Shown here: piece by piece, positions 12,563 through 23,391 of the stretch | How positions within the stretch are numbered: position 1 is the stretch's first letter | Layout of the letters: each line of letters opens with the position of its first letter | NCBI GenBank assembly: GCA_029959085.1 | Contig: JARWIR010000018.1 | Span: forward strand, 18,351,001 to 18,415,000 | From: Nemophila menziesii | Lineage: Eukaryota; Streptophyta; Magnoliopsida; Boraginales; Hydrophyllaceae | Length of the DNA stretch: 64,000 nucleotides | Direction of reading: 5' to 3' | Position numbers and translations under genes: made by a program | The notes under the pieces: generated by a model | The model's input: the letters and a program-made list of their open reading frames with translations, nothing else | Told to the model about the DNA's origin: nothing | Databases searched by the model: none

Positions 12563-13697
12563 AACATCGGGAAATTTTATGTAATGTGGTATCATTGTCT
12601 CACCTTGACCCGTGCACAAATAGATGTGATTAAGAAGTAAAAGGGATAATTAATTTACAAAATATTGCAAATAAGTTACCAGATGCATTGATATTAAAAA
12701 ATAACTAAATCTCATATACCAGCTGCAAATACACCAATACGAGTTGATATCCCCAAAGGAGAACCTAATAATATGGTAAATTTGGGCACCAAAAGCAGAC
12801 ATTCTATTGGAGAAGAAGATAAAAATCTTCTAAAGAAAAGGGTACAAGAAGCAAAAGCTCCCAAAGAAATAAGTAATATAAAATATATGACTGATGAGTC
12901 TAAAGAAAAATCCCCCGTATAGATAAAAGATGAATAACACATGTTTGAAGAGATCCCTTTGAATCATTTAAATACAAGAGAATGTTTTGATAGAAAGAAA
13001 GTCACCGTAGAAAATGTATTTTCATATGTAATAGCCCTTGACATTATGAATGATGATCTTGACCCAAAAAAATGTAGTAGAATATCGACATAAAAAGTAT
13101 TTCCTTAAACGAAAAGATACAATACAAAACGAATTGAAATCTTTAGAAAATCGAAAAGTTTTTGGACCATTAGTCCAACACCTTACGGTGTGAAACCAGG
13201 TGGATACAGATGTATATTTGTACGAAAATGGAATGAGAAGAATAAAACTAAAAAATAAAGACGCAACTTGTAACAAAGGGTTTTTTTGTAAATAACTAGT
13301 ATTGATTATAATAAAACGGCCCAGTAATCGATGCAATTACAATACGATACTTAACCAATCTAGCAGTCACAGAAGAACTTGATATGCGTTTTATGGATGT
13401 TGTCATTGCATATTTGTATGGCTCATTAAATAGTGACATATATATAAAGATACACGAAGTATTCAAAAGACATTATGCATATAATCAAAAGCCTCATGGT
13501 TTATACTCAATTAATTTACATAGTTTATTGTATAGATTAAAACAAAATGGAAAAATATGGTATAACCACCTTAGTGAATACCTTATTAGGAAAGGATACA
13601 TTAAAAATCCAAATTGTCCTTATATTTTTATCTAGAAATCTAAAAATTGATTTGCCATTATTGCAGTATACATGGATGACTTAAATATTGTGGGGAC
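12563..13697 (+). pseudogene. Ty1-copia reverse transcriptase remnant (3' part of the split element)
   Basis: The reading resumes with a V-V-S-L-S-H-L-D-P segment and INLQNIANKLPDA, then IPAANTPIRVDIPKGEP, all typical of the region between integrase and reverse transcriptase in plant copia polyproteins. The reverse transcriptase follows at about 13025. The clearest frame (13384-13635) holds RFMDVVIAYLYGSL, SLLYRLKQNGKIWYNHLSEYL and KNPNCPYIFI. The YMDDL catalytic box is at about 13668-13683. Homology ends just after it (LNIVGT), where a minus-strand LINE fragment begins. Stops and frameshifts make it non-functional. Confidence 0.88.
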
Positions 13698-13699
13698 TC

Positions 13700-14095
13700 C
13701 CTATTTGGTAGACCCCATATTTTTTTTATGAAATTTCTTCCTTCTATGATGCTATCCCAACTCCGAATCCTACTTAGACTCAATTTAACATTTGAAAATT
13801 CTTTATTAGGGAAATAGATAACCTGTAAGTACTCTTGTTGCAAGAGTATCGGGTAAGTCAGAACTCTCCAAGCTTGCGCTACGAGAAGTGTTTTGTTCAT
13901 CTTTTTAATATCTTTCGATCCCAGCGCTCCTCATAGTTTTCCTATCGCCTATTTCTCCCAAGCTGTGAATCCTATTGCGTTTTTCAGAATTCCACCAAAA
14001 ATTAGAAATGGTAAAAGATAAGTTTATTGCAAAATCTAATTAGGTAAGAAAAAATAGACATATTATAATTAGAAATAACTCGAAGAATAGGGTTA
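13700..14095 (-). pseudogene. LINE reverse-transcriptase 3' fragment
   Basis: On the minus strand the frame at 13658-13900 begins with a segment close to that in the LINE at 49138-51650 (MNKTLLVAQAWRV and SIIEGR). Upstream, near 13990-14090, frame-shifted sequence reads NMSIFSY and RFCNKL, the stretch just before it in that LINE. This is therefore the region between the reverse transcriptase thumb and the zinc-binding domain of an L1-type LINE. Its junction with copia at about 13700 truncates both. Confidence 0.75.
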
Positions 14096-14589
14096 ATCGT
14101 AGATCTTTTTTGTTTTTTACCATTTTCCTAATGATACTTATTGTGAGAAAGAAAAGCCAATTAATGCAAAGGAGTTCTTTTAGGGTACCCATACGATCCT
14201 GACCGTATTATATAAACGATATGAACTGTTAGGTTCTTTGTTATAATATATATAGCATTAATATATAAACAAAAATTTAAAACAAAATTGAAAAAAAATC
14301 GAAACTTAATTGCACGATTCTTCTTCCTTTATTTATTTCCTTCTCTTCCTTCTTAGCTTCTGAGCCAACCACCACACAGATGAGTTGACGGTGAAAGGCT
14401 TCAAATCTGCCAAAGACGGTAATTACGGTGAAGATATCCAATGCTAAAGTCATGCCCTAGAAATCAGGTGAGTTTTCTTTTTTTGATAATCATTGTAGCA
14501 TGTAAGAGAAAAAGCACTCCCTTACCAATATTCTATTACATTATCACCTTATCAAATCAAACCAAAACGACAAGAAGAAAATAAAGACA
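14096..14589. other. intervening sequence, nothing recognised
   Basis: This is AT-rich sequence between two LINE fragments. No open frame, repeat structure or terminal motif stands out. Confidence 0.5.
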
Positions 14590-14592
14590 AAT

Positions 14593-15505
14593 CTAGGCTT
14601 TAAATATGTTGAGCAGCTGCCAATTATGCGCAACAACTCCCACGTTCTGTTTCTCCTTGAACGGTCTACACTTATCTAGTTTTGCACCAAGGAAAAACTG
14701 AATTCTGCTCAACACTTGATCTTCATTACACTTTCTTTCATTATGTAGGAATGCATTTATGTTGTTTTTTGTGATGTATATATACGTAGTAAACCACCTA
14801 GAAATAATAGCTTCCTGAAACCCATCCTCAGTCTTAACAAGAATAAAATCAATCAACTTATCCCATTCTTTGATATCAGGCATATCTATCTCACACTTTT
14901 GAAAACACCTCTTTAGAATTTTCCTTGAGAAAGAACACGTGATGAATTGATTTTCCCTAACTTCAGCAAAATTGTGACATAACTCATTTATTAAATTCAC
15001 CTGATTTCCCCATTCACTCATCCTCTTCTTGGTAGGTAACCTATCAAGACATGCCAGCCAGGCACAGAAACTACATTTTGGAACATTATTCTTATGCCAT
15101 ATCACCCTAGTTGACTCAAGCAGCTGACCATCATCTCTGATATGCTCAAGTGTCCTCTTAAAAGAAAACTTGCTCTTGATACTAGCACTACATAAAACTC
15201 TATCTTTCCCATAGCTAATTTGAGCTGGTATAAATTCATTCAATCCATGAAGTGTACTAGGAAAATGCCATCTTCCTCTTATATAAAGCAGCTTTGGACA
15301 GTTTTATTGGTCCAAATTTCACTAACTTGTATTTCTCTGTTTAAAGTTATCTTCACATTGTTACCATCTATCCATCTAACCTAGAATAAGAATGTATCAG
15401 CTCCATTCCCAATGATATGAATAATGAATTGGTAAGCACATTCTATGAGTTTCAATATCTTTTTCCAAGTCCATGTAATGTCTTGCTTTATAGCCATATG
15501 GCGTC
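14593..15505 (-). pseudogene. LINE ORF2 C-terminal fragment (zf-RVT type)
   Basis: The 216-residue minus-strand frame (14593-15243) contains the plant LINE zinc-binding reverse-transcriptase tail: VIWHKNNVPKCSFCAWLACLDRLPTK, then RMSEWGNQVN. The usual later CXXC-HLFFxC part is missing or degenerate. Upstream on the same strand (15244-15500) further frames read TWKKILKL and IIGNGADTFLF, the preceding section of the same domain. The family differs from the LINE at 49138 and looks closer to the copy at 25145-26475. Its upstream end is cut by an LTR at about 15509. Confidence 0.8.
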
Positions 15506-15508
15506 TCC

Positions 15509-16687
15509 TGGTGTGTTATAAAATAACACCCCTAAAATGGAGGGACACGAACCACAAGTGTAAGGGTCGTCCAAGTAATATCCGATAAACGGGTTTTCAA
15601 TCTCAGGGACGGATGGATATGACTTATGATGTTATGCAATAAGTGAGGATAATTGTTATATGACAAGAAAATAAATGATAAAATATTTGTTGGGTTTTGT
15701 TTTAAGACTAAGATGCAAGTAATTAAAATACTAAATTAACGCAAGTAAAATAAATGCAAGTAAATAGAAATGAGTAGACGCGTGAGCAAGAAGGCGTACT
15801 TGAGTCTCGCAAGGGGTCCACCTAATCAATTTAATTAACGTTTCTATTTAAGGGTAGAATCAGTATTCTAACACTAGTCGGGATTCTAGTATCTCCTAAC
15901 CCCCTGTCGAGTGGACCTAGGAGCTATCCTAAAGTACGATAAACCCCTATATGGGCGAATATGACTCTTCGGATGTGAAGTTCTTACCTCATTGGCTATG
16001 TAACTAGTTAAGCCTGTCGGTCAATAACAAACATTACACAAATATTTATCTTAAGTCCGTAATCAAACCCTCCCGTCGGATGATCACTTTGCCACTTAAG
16101 TGAATAGCCCGATTACTAACACCTATTTCTAGTTGTTACTAAAATGAATAGTAAATTAAGCATAAAATAAAATCCAATGTAAAATACCCATTCAATTTAA
16201 ATTAAAGAAATCCCAAATTCAGAAATATAAAAGAAATTAATTAGGATTCATCCCCTTTATTGCGATTCTCAAGCACTAAAGTGTTTAGCTCATAATGTAA
16301 TTAAAAACTGAATAGAAATAAAGAAAATTCATAATCCTAAATTACAAATTAAAATTAAGAACCTAATTGGGGTGTTGGAATTGACTTCTGGTGATAGAAT
16401 GAAGATTCTTCACCTTTAGCTCCTTCTTCTGCCTTCTGCTCTTAACTTTAGCTCTCAAATTTAAGCGTAGAATGAATTGTGTGTAAAATAAAGGTCCAAA
16501 GGCCTATTTATAAGAGATAAAATAGTAATAAGTTAAATATTAAAAAGCCCAAATCTATTCTTTTAATTAAATCCCGTAACTGATGTGCAGCCCTTAGTAA
16601 AACAGATGTAACTTTCTCAAATCAAATCCAAAGCGACTCATTCCAATTGCTAAATCCTCCTAACTAAAAAATCTTTATTTCACGACC
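15509..16687 (-). repeat. gypsy LTR, family 2 (minus strand), 5' part missing
   Basis: Read on the minus strand, this shares layout and several blocks with the LTR at 62833-64000. Both have a TATA-like CTTATAAATAGG (near 16504-16514 here), a leader with repeated GAAGAAG words, GAGCTAAAC/GCTTTCACT followed by AGTGCTTGAGAA, and a late block with GACGGG and a GGTTAGGAG-like word. It ends with ACACACCA at about 15509, against the LINE fragment. Its 5' start is replaced at 16688 by a plus-strand family-1 LTR head. Confidence 0.7.
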
Positions 16688-16975
16688 TGATGTCTCCCTA
16701 TTTGTAGTTAATCTTAGTTGGAGACATCATTTTTAGTGTTTTAGGAAATCTCCTAGTCGATTTTCATATGATTTAGTAAACTTTCCTATTTATTGTCTTG
16801 ATTTAATGATTTATTATTTTTAAAACATATTGGGTTTAATTTATTTATTTAGGTTGAAGCTTTAAAGATATATAGAAATTAATTAAATGCCAAATCAATT
16901 CTAAGAGATAAATGAAAGAGGATATGCATGGAAATTGGAGACAAAGGAAAGAAAGGATAAGTATGGAAATTATAC
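16688..16975 (+). repeat. gypsy LTR head, family 1 (plus strand fragment)
   Basis: It begins TGATGTCTCCCTATTTG and matches the 5' end of the LTR at 51653-53170 through ATTTTTAGTG, CTAGTCGATTTTC, TCTTGATTTA and GGGTTTAATT to GAAGCTTTAAAGAT. The first 42 bases form a perfect 10-bp stem (TGATGTCTCC with GGAGACATCA). Similarity fades after about 16975. Confidence 0.75.
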
Positions 16976-16997
16976 TTTTTGATGATTTTTTTTGCAG

Positions 16998-17402
16998 GGT
17001 GTGAATCCATAGATCGAGGTAGATGGTGGAGATGATTTTTCCATATAACTTCTCAAAGCAAAATTATATGAATTCAACCGAGAATCAGGTGGAGAAGTTT
17101 ACTTTACAATGTCGCGGCTTCAGGTTTGTTAGTACTACACTTTTTCCCCAAATTTTAGCACGTGCTTATAAATTGTTACCTAACCCCCTCTCTATGCAGT
17201 CAAACCAGTTATGGTTTTAGAAGAATGAAGTTTTATATGATTTGTGGATAGATTATGGTAATTAATTATTCTCTTCTGATCGGTACACCTTGAGCAATTA
17301 GGGCAAGAAAGAGATGAACGAGGTTGATATTGAAGCCCTTGATACTAAAACTCTATTGGAAATGCTGTGAGAAAATCCTCTGCAGCAGGGGAAGGCAATG
17401 AG
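16998..17402 (+). pseudogene. possible captured gene fragment with exon-like blocks
   Basis: Three blocks have splice-like borders: TTTTGCAG|16998-17123|GTTTGT, TATGCAG|17200-17257|GTAATT and CAATTAG|17302-17402|GTAACT. The first can be read as a frame with ENQVEKFTLQCRGF. The third reads KKEMNEVDIEALDTKTLLEM, a stop, then ENPLQQGKAM, which looks like an ordinary host protein rather than a retroelement. I do not recognise the gene. The position between retroelement pieces suggests a captured or degraded gene fragment. Chance borders in AT-rich DNA remain possible. Confidence 0.3.
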
Positions 17403-17409
17403 GTAACTG

Positions 17410-18240
17410 GTTATCCGGTTAGAATTTTTTTTTTTTTGACGCAAAAATGTGTTGCGTCCCTACTGCACAGGTTAGAGTGTTGGTTTTTTGCCACCGGGTT
17501 CCCGACCTCTGACGAACGGGTTGGGTATTTGCGCGCGAATAGCCAACTCGCTGGACGCAAAAAGTGTTGCGTATTCGCGCAGAAATTTTTCATCTTATAT
17601 TTTTTTGATTTCTCCTAGCCTACACCTTGGATTCTTGCAAACTTTACACTCATTTTTATTGTAAATTGCGCTCCCGATCCATTGGACTACTCATAATTTC
17701 CATTGGATGTACCATATTTCTCAAAATTCTGTTTTTCTTCATTTCGCACCACGAATTTCGTCTAACCCCTCCAATTACAGTAGGTTTGAGCTGTTAATCA
17801 GAACTTTTTGACTTCACCATTGGATAGAGATCGAAAAAATAAGTGGTTTAGGCTCGATAAAAAGCTAATTCCGACCTCCGAGCGTCAAGTTATGTTCTTC
17901 CGAAATTACTGATAACCGGGTTCCTAGTTACTGTCGATGGGCGCAACTCCAAACGCACCCAATTCCTTGCGTCTCCACCGCTTAGGTTATAAAGTTCTGG
18001 GGCTACATCTCCGTAACTGGGTTCCCGGTTATTGCTAACCGGGTTCCCGGTTGTCTCCTGTTTTGACAACCAAATTTTCTTTCTTTTTCGCACCACCTAC
18101 CCCAAACTCAAGACCTTTTTACTTATGAAATCATCAAATCACCCAACTTTTCTCATTTCTTAAAAATAAACACTAAATAAATAACTATTACTTTAATTCA
18201 CACTAAAAATTTAAGAGACATAAAAACAATAAACTAATTT
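17410..18240 (-). other. 3' non-coding internal region of the second gypsy element
   Basis: No coding sequence is visible. The words ACCGGGTTCC and ACCGGGTTCCCGGTT occur near 17497, 17917, 18019 and 18039, and the GTTGCGT words near 17453 and 17566 are duplicated. On the minus strand it follows the gag-protease region. Near 18100 it holds CTTGAGTTTGGGG, resembling the sequence before the polypurine tract in the first element. Confidence 0.5.
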
Positions 18241-18249
18241 ACAATTGAA

Positions 18250-18480
18250 ATGGCTGTTGTTTAACGTCGTTAAGCTCGACGGATTACCTCTGAGATCACT
18301 TCTTAACATAACCTCCCCAGCAGTGAGTAAGGTTATCCATATTGGCTATTTGAAATTTGCATCCCTTGGCTTTGATTCCAACTAGTTTCTCAGAGATTAC
18401 CTTTGTGACCACGAATTATCCCAGCCAAGAACTTTTGGATTCACGCGATTTTGAAGGAGGGTTGGGCTTCTTCATAGCGA
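18250..18480 (-). pseudogene. tail after protease, second gypsy copy
   Basis: The minus strand reads a W-L-G segment, a stop, then FVVTKVISEKLVGIKAKG and NMDNLTHC. The counterpart in the first element at 7982-8172 follows its protease at the same relative place. Finding this module in two diverged copies on opposite strands argues that it is a real part of the family. It may be the end of an integrase. Confidence 0.5.
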
Positions 18481-18489
18481 CTTTTTCGC

Positions 18490-19310
18490 CTAATCTAAAC
18501 TCCTTTTCTTTCTTTCCTTCTTAGGTTCTTTTGGAACCTTCATAGCATATTTCTTACCTTTCTTCTTTTCATGATCGAGGTGTGGACTTCCCTTAGGATA
18601 TGGAGGAGCTTTATTTGGTGGTTTCTTTCTTAGCTCTCTTTCCTCTATTCCTAGGGTTGCCACAACCTTAGTTGGCTGCTTCTCTACCTGTTCGATTACA
18701 TCCAACCGGAAACATTCCTTCTTGGGATCCGGAAACTTCATTGACCTAAAAACGTTGAAATTTACCTCCTCGTCTTGGATACGCATGACTAATTCTCAAT
18801 TCTCTACATGAATGAGAGTACGCCCCGTGGCTAGGGATGGTCTTCCCAAAATGATGGGGACATTCCTATCTGTGTTGCGATCAAGTATAACAAAATCGAT
18901 AGGGAAATTAAAGTACCTTCCTTGACGAGGACGTCTTCTATTCTTCCATCTAGATGCATGAGGGATCTATCAGGCTTTTGCAAGACCATAAAGGTTGATA
19001 TTGCGTTTCCTATCTTTAACCTCTCAAAAATCGATTTAGGCATGAGACTAATACTCGCACCCAAGTCACACAAATCTTTTCCTTTCCACTCATCACCAAT
19101 AGAAATCGGATTAGTAAAACTCTAGCATCAAGTAATATAGGTGGCAACTTACCTTGGCATACTGCGCTACATTCTTCTGGCAAACCTATCATTTCGTTCT
19201 CAAGATATTGGTGCTTGTTGGTGATAGCTCTTTTCAGGAATTCCAAATATTTTGATATATCTTTGATAGCTTCTAAGAAAGGCATATTAATGTTGATCTT
19301 ACTTAACACA
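18490..19310 (-). pseudogene. gypsy gag C-terminus and aspartic protease remnant (second copy)
   Basis: In minus-strand order, the frame at 19309-19016 resembles the Athila gag end (NINMPFLEAIKDI, KYLEFLKRAI, then LPEECSAVCQGKLPP). Next comes the protease with MCDLGASISLMPKSIFERL, which keeps the canonical CDLGAS active site, and a [12 protein letters not shown] strand (19073-18831). The third frame (18786-18490) has EEVNFNVFRSMKFPDPKKECFRLDVIEQV, the standard sequence after the flap in Athila proteases, then a Lys/Pro-rich linker. A frameshift replaces the GRPFL region. No reverse transcriptase follows. Confidence 0.85.
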
Positions 19311-19599
19311 TTCAGGAATCTCTAACAATCAGCCATATCTCCTTTCTTCTGAACTCTTGAGGGAAAAGGTAGAGGAGGACGGTTCACTTCTACTACCACG
19401 TATTTCTTCTTGGATTTTTCCTTTGTAGCCTTAACAGGTTTTCCAATCACCTCTTCACTCCCATCATCAACTAATTCCTCAACTAAATTCTCAACTACCA
19501 CAGGTTCCTCTTCTTTCTCAACTACATCTTCTACTCCTTTGGTTTGATAGGTACCTCTTTTTCTTTCATCATCGGGAAGGTAGGTGGCTGCAATTGTTT

Positions 19600-20590
19600 A
19601 CCGCTTCTAAGTGAAATCGCATTACAATCTTCAAACTAGCGAGGATTCTCTGTATCACTTGGAAATTGTCCTTGTGGACGCTGATTTATCTGTTTTGCCA
19701 ATTGAGACACTTGCTTTTCAAGAATTTTTAACGCAACTGCTTGTTTATTTACCTTTACATTGATCTCTTGCTGATATTGTGTACTTTTCTGTGCTATGCC
19801 CACGAGTGCGTGCAAGTGTTATTCTAGGTGTGTTGCCTTTTGATAAGATTTTCGCATGAATTGGCTAAGTTGTTCTTCTATCCTAGTTGACGTTTGAACA
19901 GAATCTGTCATAAACTGGTCCATTTGGAGAGCTGATTCGTTTGCAGTAATTGCACCCTCTTGTGGATGGGTCGGGAGTGCCTTCTGAGCAAGAGTCTCTG
20001 TATAAGCATCATGTTGGAATTGACCTCACTGATATTGATTCTTCTGTTTAAATTGATAATTGTTTCCTTGGGGCCTCGATTGATAAGTTCCTGGATTAGC
20101 GGCTCCTTGTGGATTAGATTATTGAAAACCTGGATGAATCTTGTACTGATTACCATACCCTTGACCATTTGATAATTATTACCTCGATTGTTAAAGAAAC
20201 ACACAGATTCTGGGTTATTAGCACATTCTTCCCAACTATGATCAACTGCCCCACAACTTGGATATATCTTTGATGCTAGCACAACATTCACAATAGCTTA
20301 TTTGTTGGATAAGGAAAACTGTTTAACTTTATTCTCAAGGGCGTTAATCTTTGCATTCAAGGTTGTTTCTGTGTCTACATTCAAAGTGCCTTTTTCTGAA
20401 CTTTGAACTGATGATCTCGAAGGTTGCCAACTCATTTCATTCTTCACAATTCTATCCATAATATCCAAATCTTTATTGGTCGTGACCATCATGAGGCCAC
20501 CTTGACACATAGTATCTACTTTCTCTTTGGAGGATACAAACTACTTAGCTAGATGGGTATCGTTTTTGGAAGTTGATCGAATAACGACGG
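19600..20590 (-). pseudogene. gypsy gag remnant with zinc knuckle (second copy)
   Basis: The minus-strand frame at 20291-19908 contains YPSCGAVDHSWEECANNPES, the single zinc-knuckle-like motif of this family; the copy at 5490-5550 has the same spacing and NPES. Upstream (20510-20298) is a heptad-like stretch rich in Glu, Lys and Leu. The N-terminal gag domain is missing: homology ends near 20590 with no LTR beyond it, so the element is 5'-truncated. Confidence 0.75.
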
Positions 20591-21767
20591 GTCTACAAGG
20601 TGGTTTATGGAGAAATTTTATGAGATATAAAAGTGGTTGAACCAGACATTAGATAATGGTAAGAACCATTTAGTATAATTTCCTTTTATAGGTAGTTGGG
20701 TTTAATTTATGAAAAATAATTCACAAAAAATGGGAATAAAGTGCGGATGAAATTCCCTGTTTCAGGCTTTTAGATTTTTTAATATTTGATTGATTTTTTG
20801 TAAGTTTGGTGAGAGCTCTAGTCTACTGTAGATATATTTTATATCATAAAAAATTTCATAATGATTTTATTTTAATTTGTGATGGATTTATTCTTTGGTT
20901 TTTCTTAAAGTGGAACCCTCATCTTGATGATTTCCTAATTCCATGTGCTTGGGAATGTAAGAGAGGAAAATCGTAAGATTTGTCTCATTTAGTGAAGGTT
21001 CAAGAGTTGGCACAATGTTTTCAAGAAATCCATTTTCAGTAGATTCAATCCCTGTCTGTCAGAATGACAGTCACTATAATTATACTTTTATTCTTTGTCA
21101 ATAAAGTTATAGAATGTTATATTTTTGGGTTTTAATATAAATTGTGGATATAAATTTTAAGAACATAAATTTTGATTAAACTTAAAAAATAAATAATTTT
21201 TTGGTCTTTTAGTTAAATATGTAAATTTGGAAAGGATAAAATAAAATTTATATTTTATATTGATAATTTAAATATACCGTAAAGAAAATGGCGAGTTTTG
21301 TATCAAAGACTAACCGTAAAAATAAAATGAATGTTTAAGAGAGTAGTCTGGAAACTTCTAAAATTTAGGGACTATTCGAGAACTTAGTTTACAGTTGAGG
21401 GGCTTTTGATGAAGTAGAAATTTTGGTCCGTTTAAATTATACTTAGGCTAATAAATCAATTTTAAGGGGTTTGTTTTTAGCTAAAACGTGCATAAGCAAT
21501 CATGTCTGGGCTAATACCTTTTTTTGTTTGTTGAGCTTTCCAAACTATTGAATAACCCGACCATATGTAGTTTTGTAGTTTGAATCCATTTGGATTTAGG
21601 TTATGCAATAAGATCTCAATTCTTCTTTTGAGAAAAAAAGAGAGAAGAATTTTTTTTCTTTTTCTCAAATAGAGAAGAATTTTATAATGGAGAGCCGCTT
21701 TGGACTCGGAGTCTTTTTTACTCAAGTGGCATGTGTTTTGTTATATTAATCAATAGCTATGATATGA
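20591..21767. other. AT-rich spacer, nothing recognised
   Basis: The sequence is very AT-rich between 20750 and 21480. I found no convincing coding region or repeat ends. A short Gln/Lys-rich minus-strand frame at 21477-21725 is probably chance. Confidence 0.45.
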
Positions 21768-22598
21768 ATATTGACTAGGGGTAGAAATTGGATCCGAAAT
21801 TTCCGATTTTCGACTTTTCCGATCCGAAAATTCCGATTTAGGAACAGCTTTTTAAGGTTCCGAAATTCCGATTTCCGATTTTTCCGAGAAAATCGGATCG
21901 GAATTGGAACTACATATAAATTTCCGAATATTCTGGGTTTTCCGATCCGATTTTTTTTTCCGATTTTTATTTTCGAATGTAATATATTAAATAAATAAAC
22001 ATAAATATTAAGAATAAGATAAAAGAAAAAAAGTAGAATAGAAAACTGAAAATTTTCAAAACAAAAATAGAAAAGATAAACTAAATGTTGAAAAACATTA
22101 ACACATTTTTTTTTGAAAAAGAAACAGAATGATGGAAACAATGAAACATGATAAAAGCTAAAACCATCTCTTCGTACTCGTATTGGAACAGGAAAAGAAA
22201 TTACTTAACACTCAAGGTCTTAGTGTCTCACCTTCTCAGCTACTGTCCAACACAACAAAACTATTGTGATTTTTTAATTTTTAACTAATATAACTATTGT
22301 GATACCTATTGTGATAATTACAGTCCTTAGTTTTGTAATTTTCAAAACAAAAGTTCCGAAGTTCTAAACCAAAAGTTCCGATATTCCGAACCAAAAGTTC
22401 CGAAATTTCCGCGCCGAAATTTCCGAATTTCCGAATTTCCGGTAAATTCCGAAATTCTGAATTCGGAATTATTTTTTCCAGTTCCGAAAAATAGGAACGG
22501 AATTGGAATGGAAAAAATCTATTCCGAAAAAAATAGGAAATTTTCCGAAAGACCTTTTTTCCGATCCGTTCCTTTCGATTTCCACCCCTAATATTGAC
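21768..22598. mobile_element. hAT-like MITE, TTCCGAA-rich (copy 1)
   Basis: The element spans 21776-22590 (815 bp). It starts TAGGGGTAGAAATTGG and ends with TTTCCACCCCTA as inverted termini. An identical 8-bp target duplication, ATATTGAC, lies at 21768-21775 and 22591-22598. Eight-base duplications are typical of the hAT superfamily. The interior is dominated by degenerate TTCCGAAATTTCCG words in both orientations, with an AT-rich centre. It has no transposase. It lies about 200 bp upstream of the inferred KTI12 leader. A second copy in reverse orientation is at 60238-61082. Confidence 0.85.
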
Positions 22599-22769
22599 CA
22601 TCCAAAGTCTTACCCTTTTATAATTAGTGAGAGTTGTTCTTTTTTTTCCGGATTTTTTTTTTTGTCAAATTTTTCTTTTTTTTCTTCCGGATCACTGATA
22701 AAAGAACGAAACAAAACTAAAAAAGTAAAAAAAAAAAAAAAAAATCACTCTGACCTATAGAAAGAAGGG

Positions 22770-23391
22770 AAGCTCAAACTCATCTTCTTCCCACTCACCC
22801 CATCCCTACGGCGACTCTACTACACCACGCCGCAAGAAAATTATTCTAAGAGGATATTCTCCGGAACCCAAAATTTAAGGTAAAAAATCGATCTTTTTCA
22901 GTTAAAACCCTAAAAAAATATATTATATCTGTTTGCGATTGATAATTTTTTACTGGAATCTATCCTTCAGACAATGATCTTCACTTTCCAATTTTATATT
23001 GTTTTACGAGAACTTCACTTATGATATCTATGTTGTCGAAATTTATCATTTTTGTGAATTCATAAAAATAACAGTTGGAGTTTTGGCGTTGAACTTCTGA
23101 TGCAATAAGAATAGCGTCTGATAAAAAGCTTATTCGCAGTGAACTCTTAAATTGCGTCCAATTGGGCTTATATGATGGAGTATGCTATTTCACCCAAAAC
23201 TACATATTTTAAATATTTTGCAAATTTTTGTTCTATTGTAATCGATATACTTGCAAAATTAAAATCAATCATGTTTAATAGAGAATTAGATTATCGATTC
23301 TACAATTATTTGTCCATGACCCTGTTTAGTTATTCTTATATGCTTCTTTTAATTTGATGTAGGTAAAGAGATTAAATTCAATCGATTTAAA
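22770..23391 (+). other. inferred 5' UTR and leader intron of the KTI12 gene
   Basis: CT-rich sequence at about 22770-22870 looks like a plant leader. TTTAAG|GTAAAA at 22880 is a plausible donor, and a T-rich stretch ending TTTGATGTAG at 23362 is a plausible acceptor, 29 bases before the ATG. The intron (22880-23362) is inferred; no transcript evidence is available to me. Confidence 0.5.

Noticed and set aside
21477..21725. 82-codon minus-strand frame and a CTTTGGACTCGGAGTC word shared with 35082-35097
   Set aside because: The shared word suggested a dispersed SINE, but only about 25 bases match and the rest of the two regions does not align by eye.
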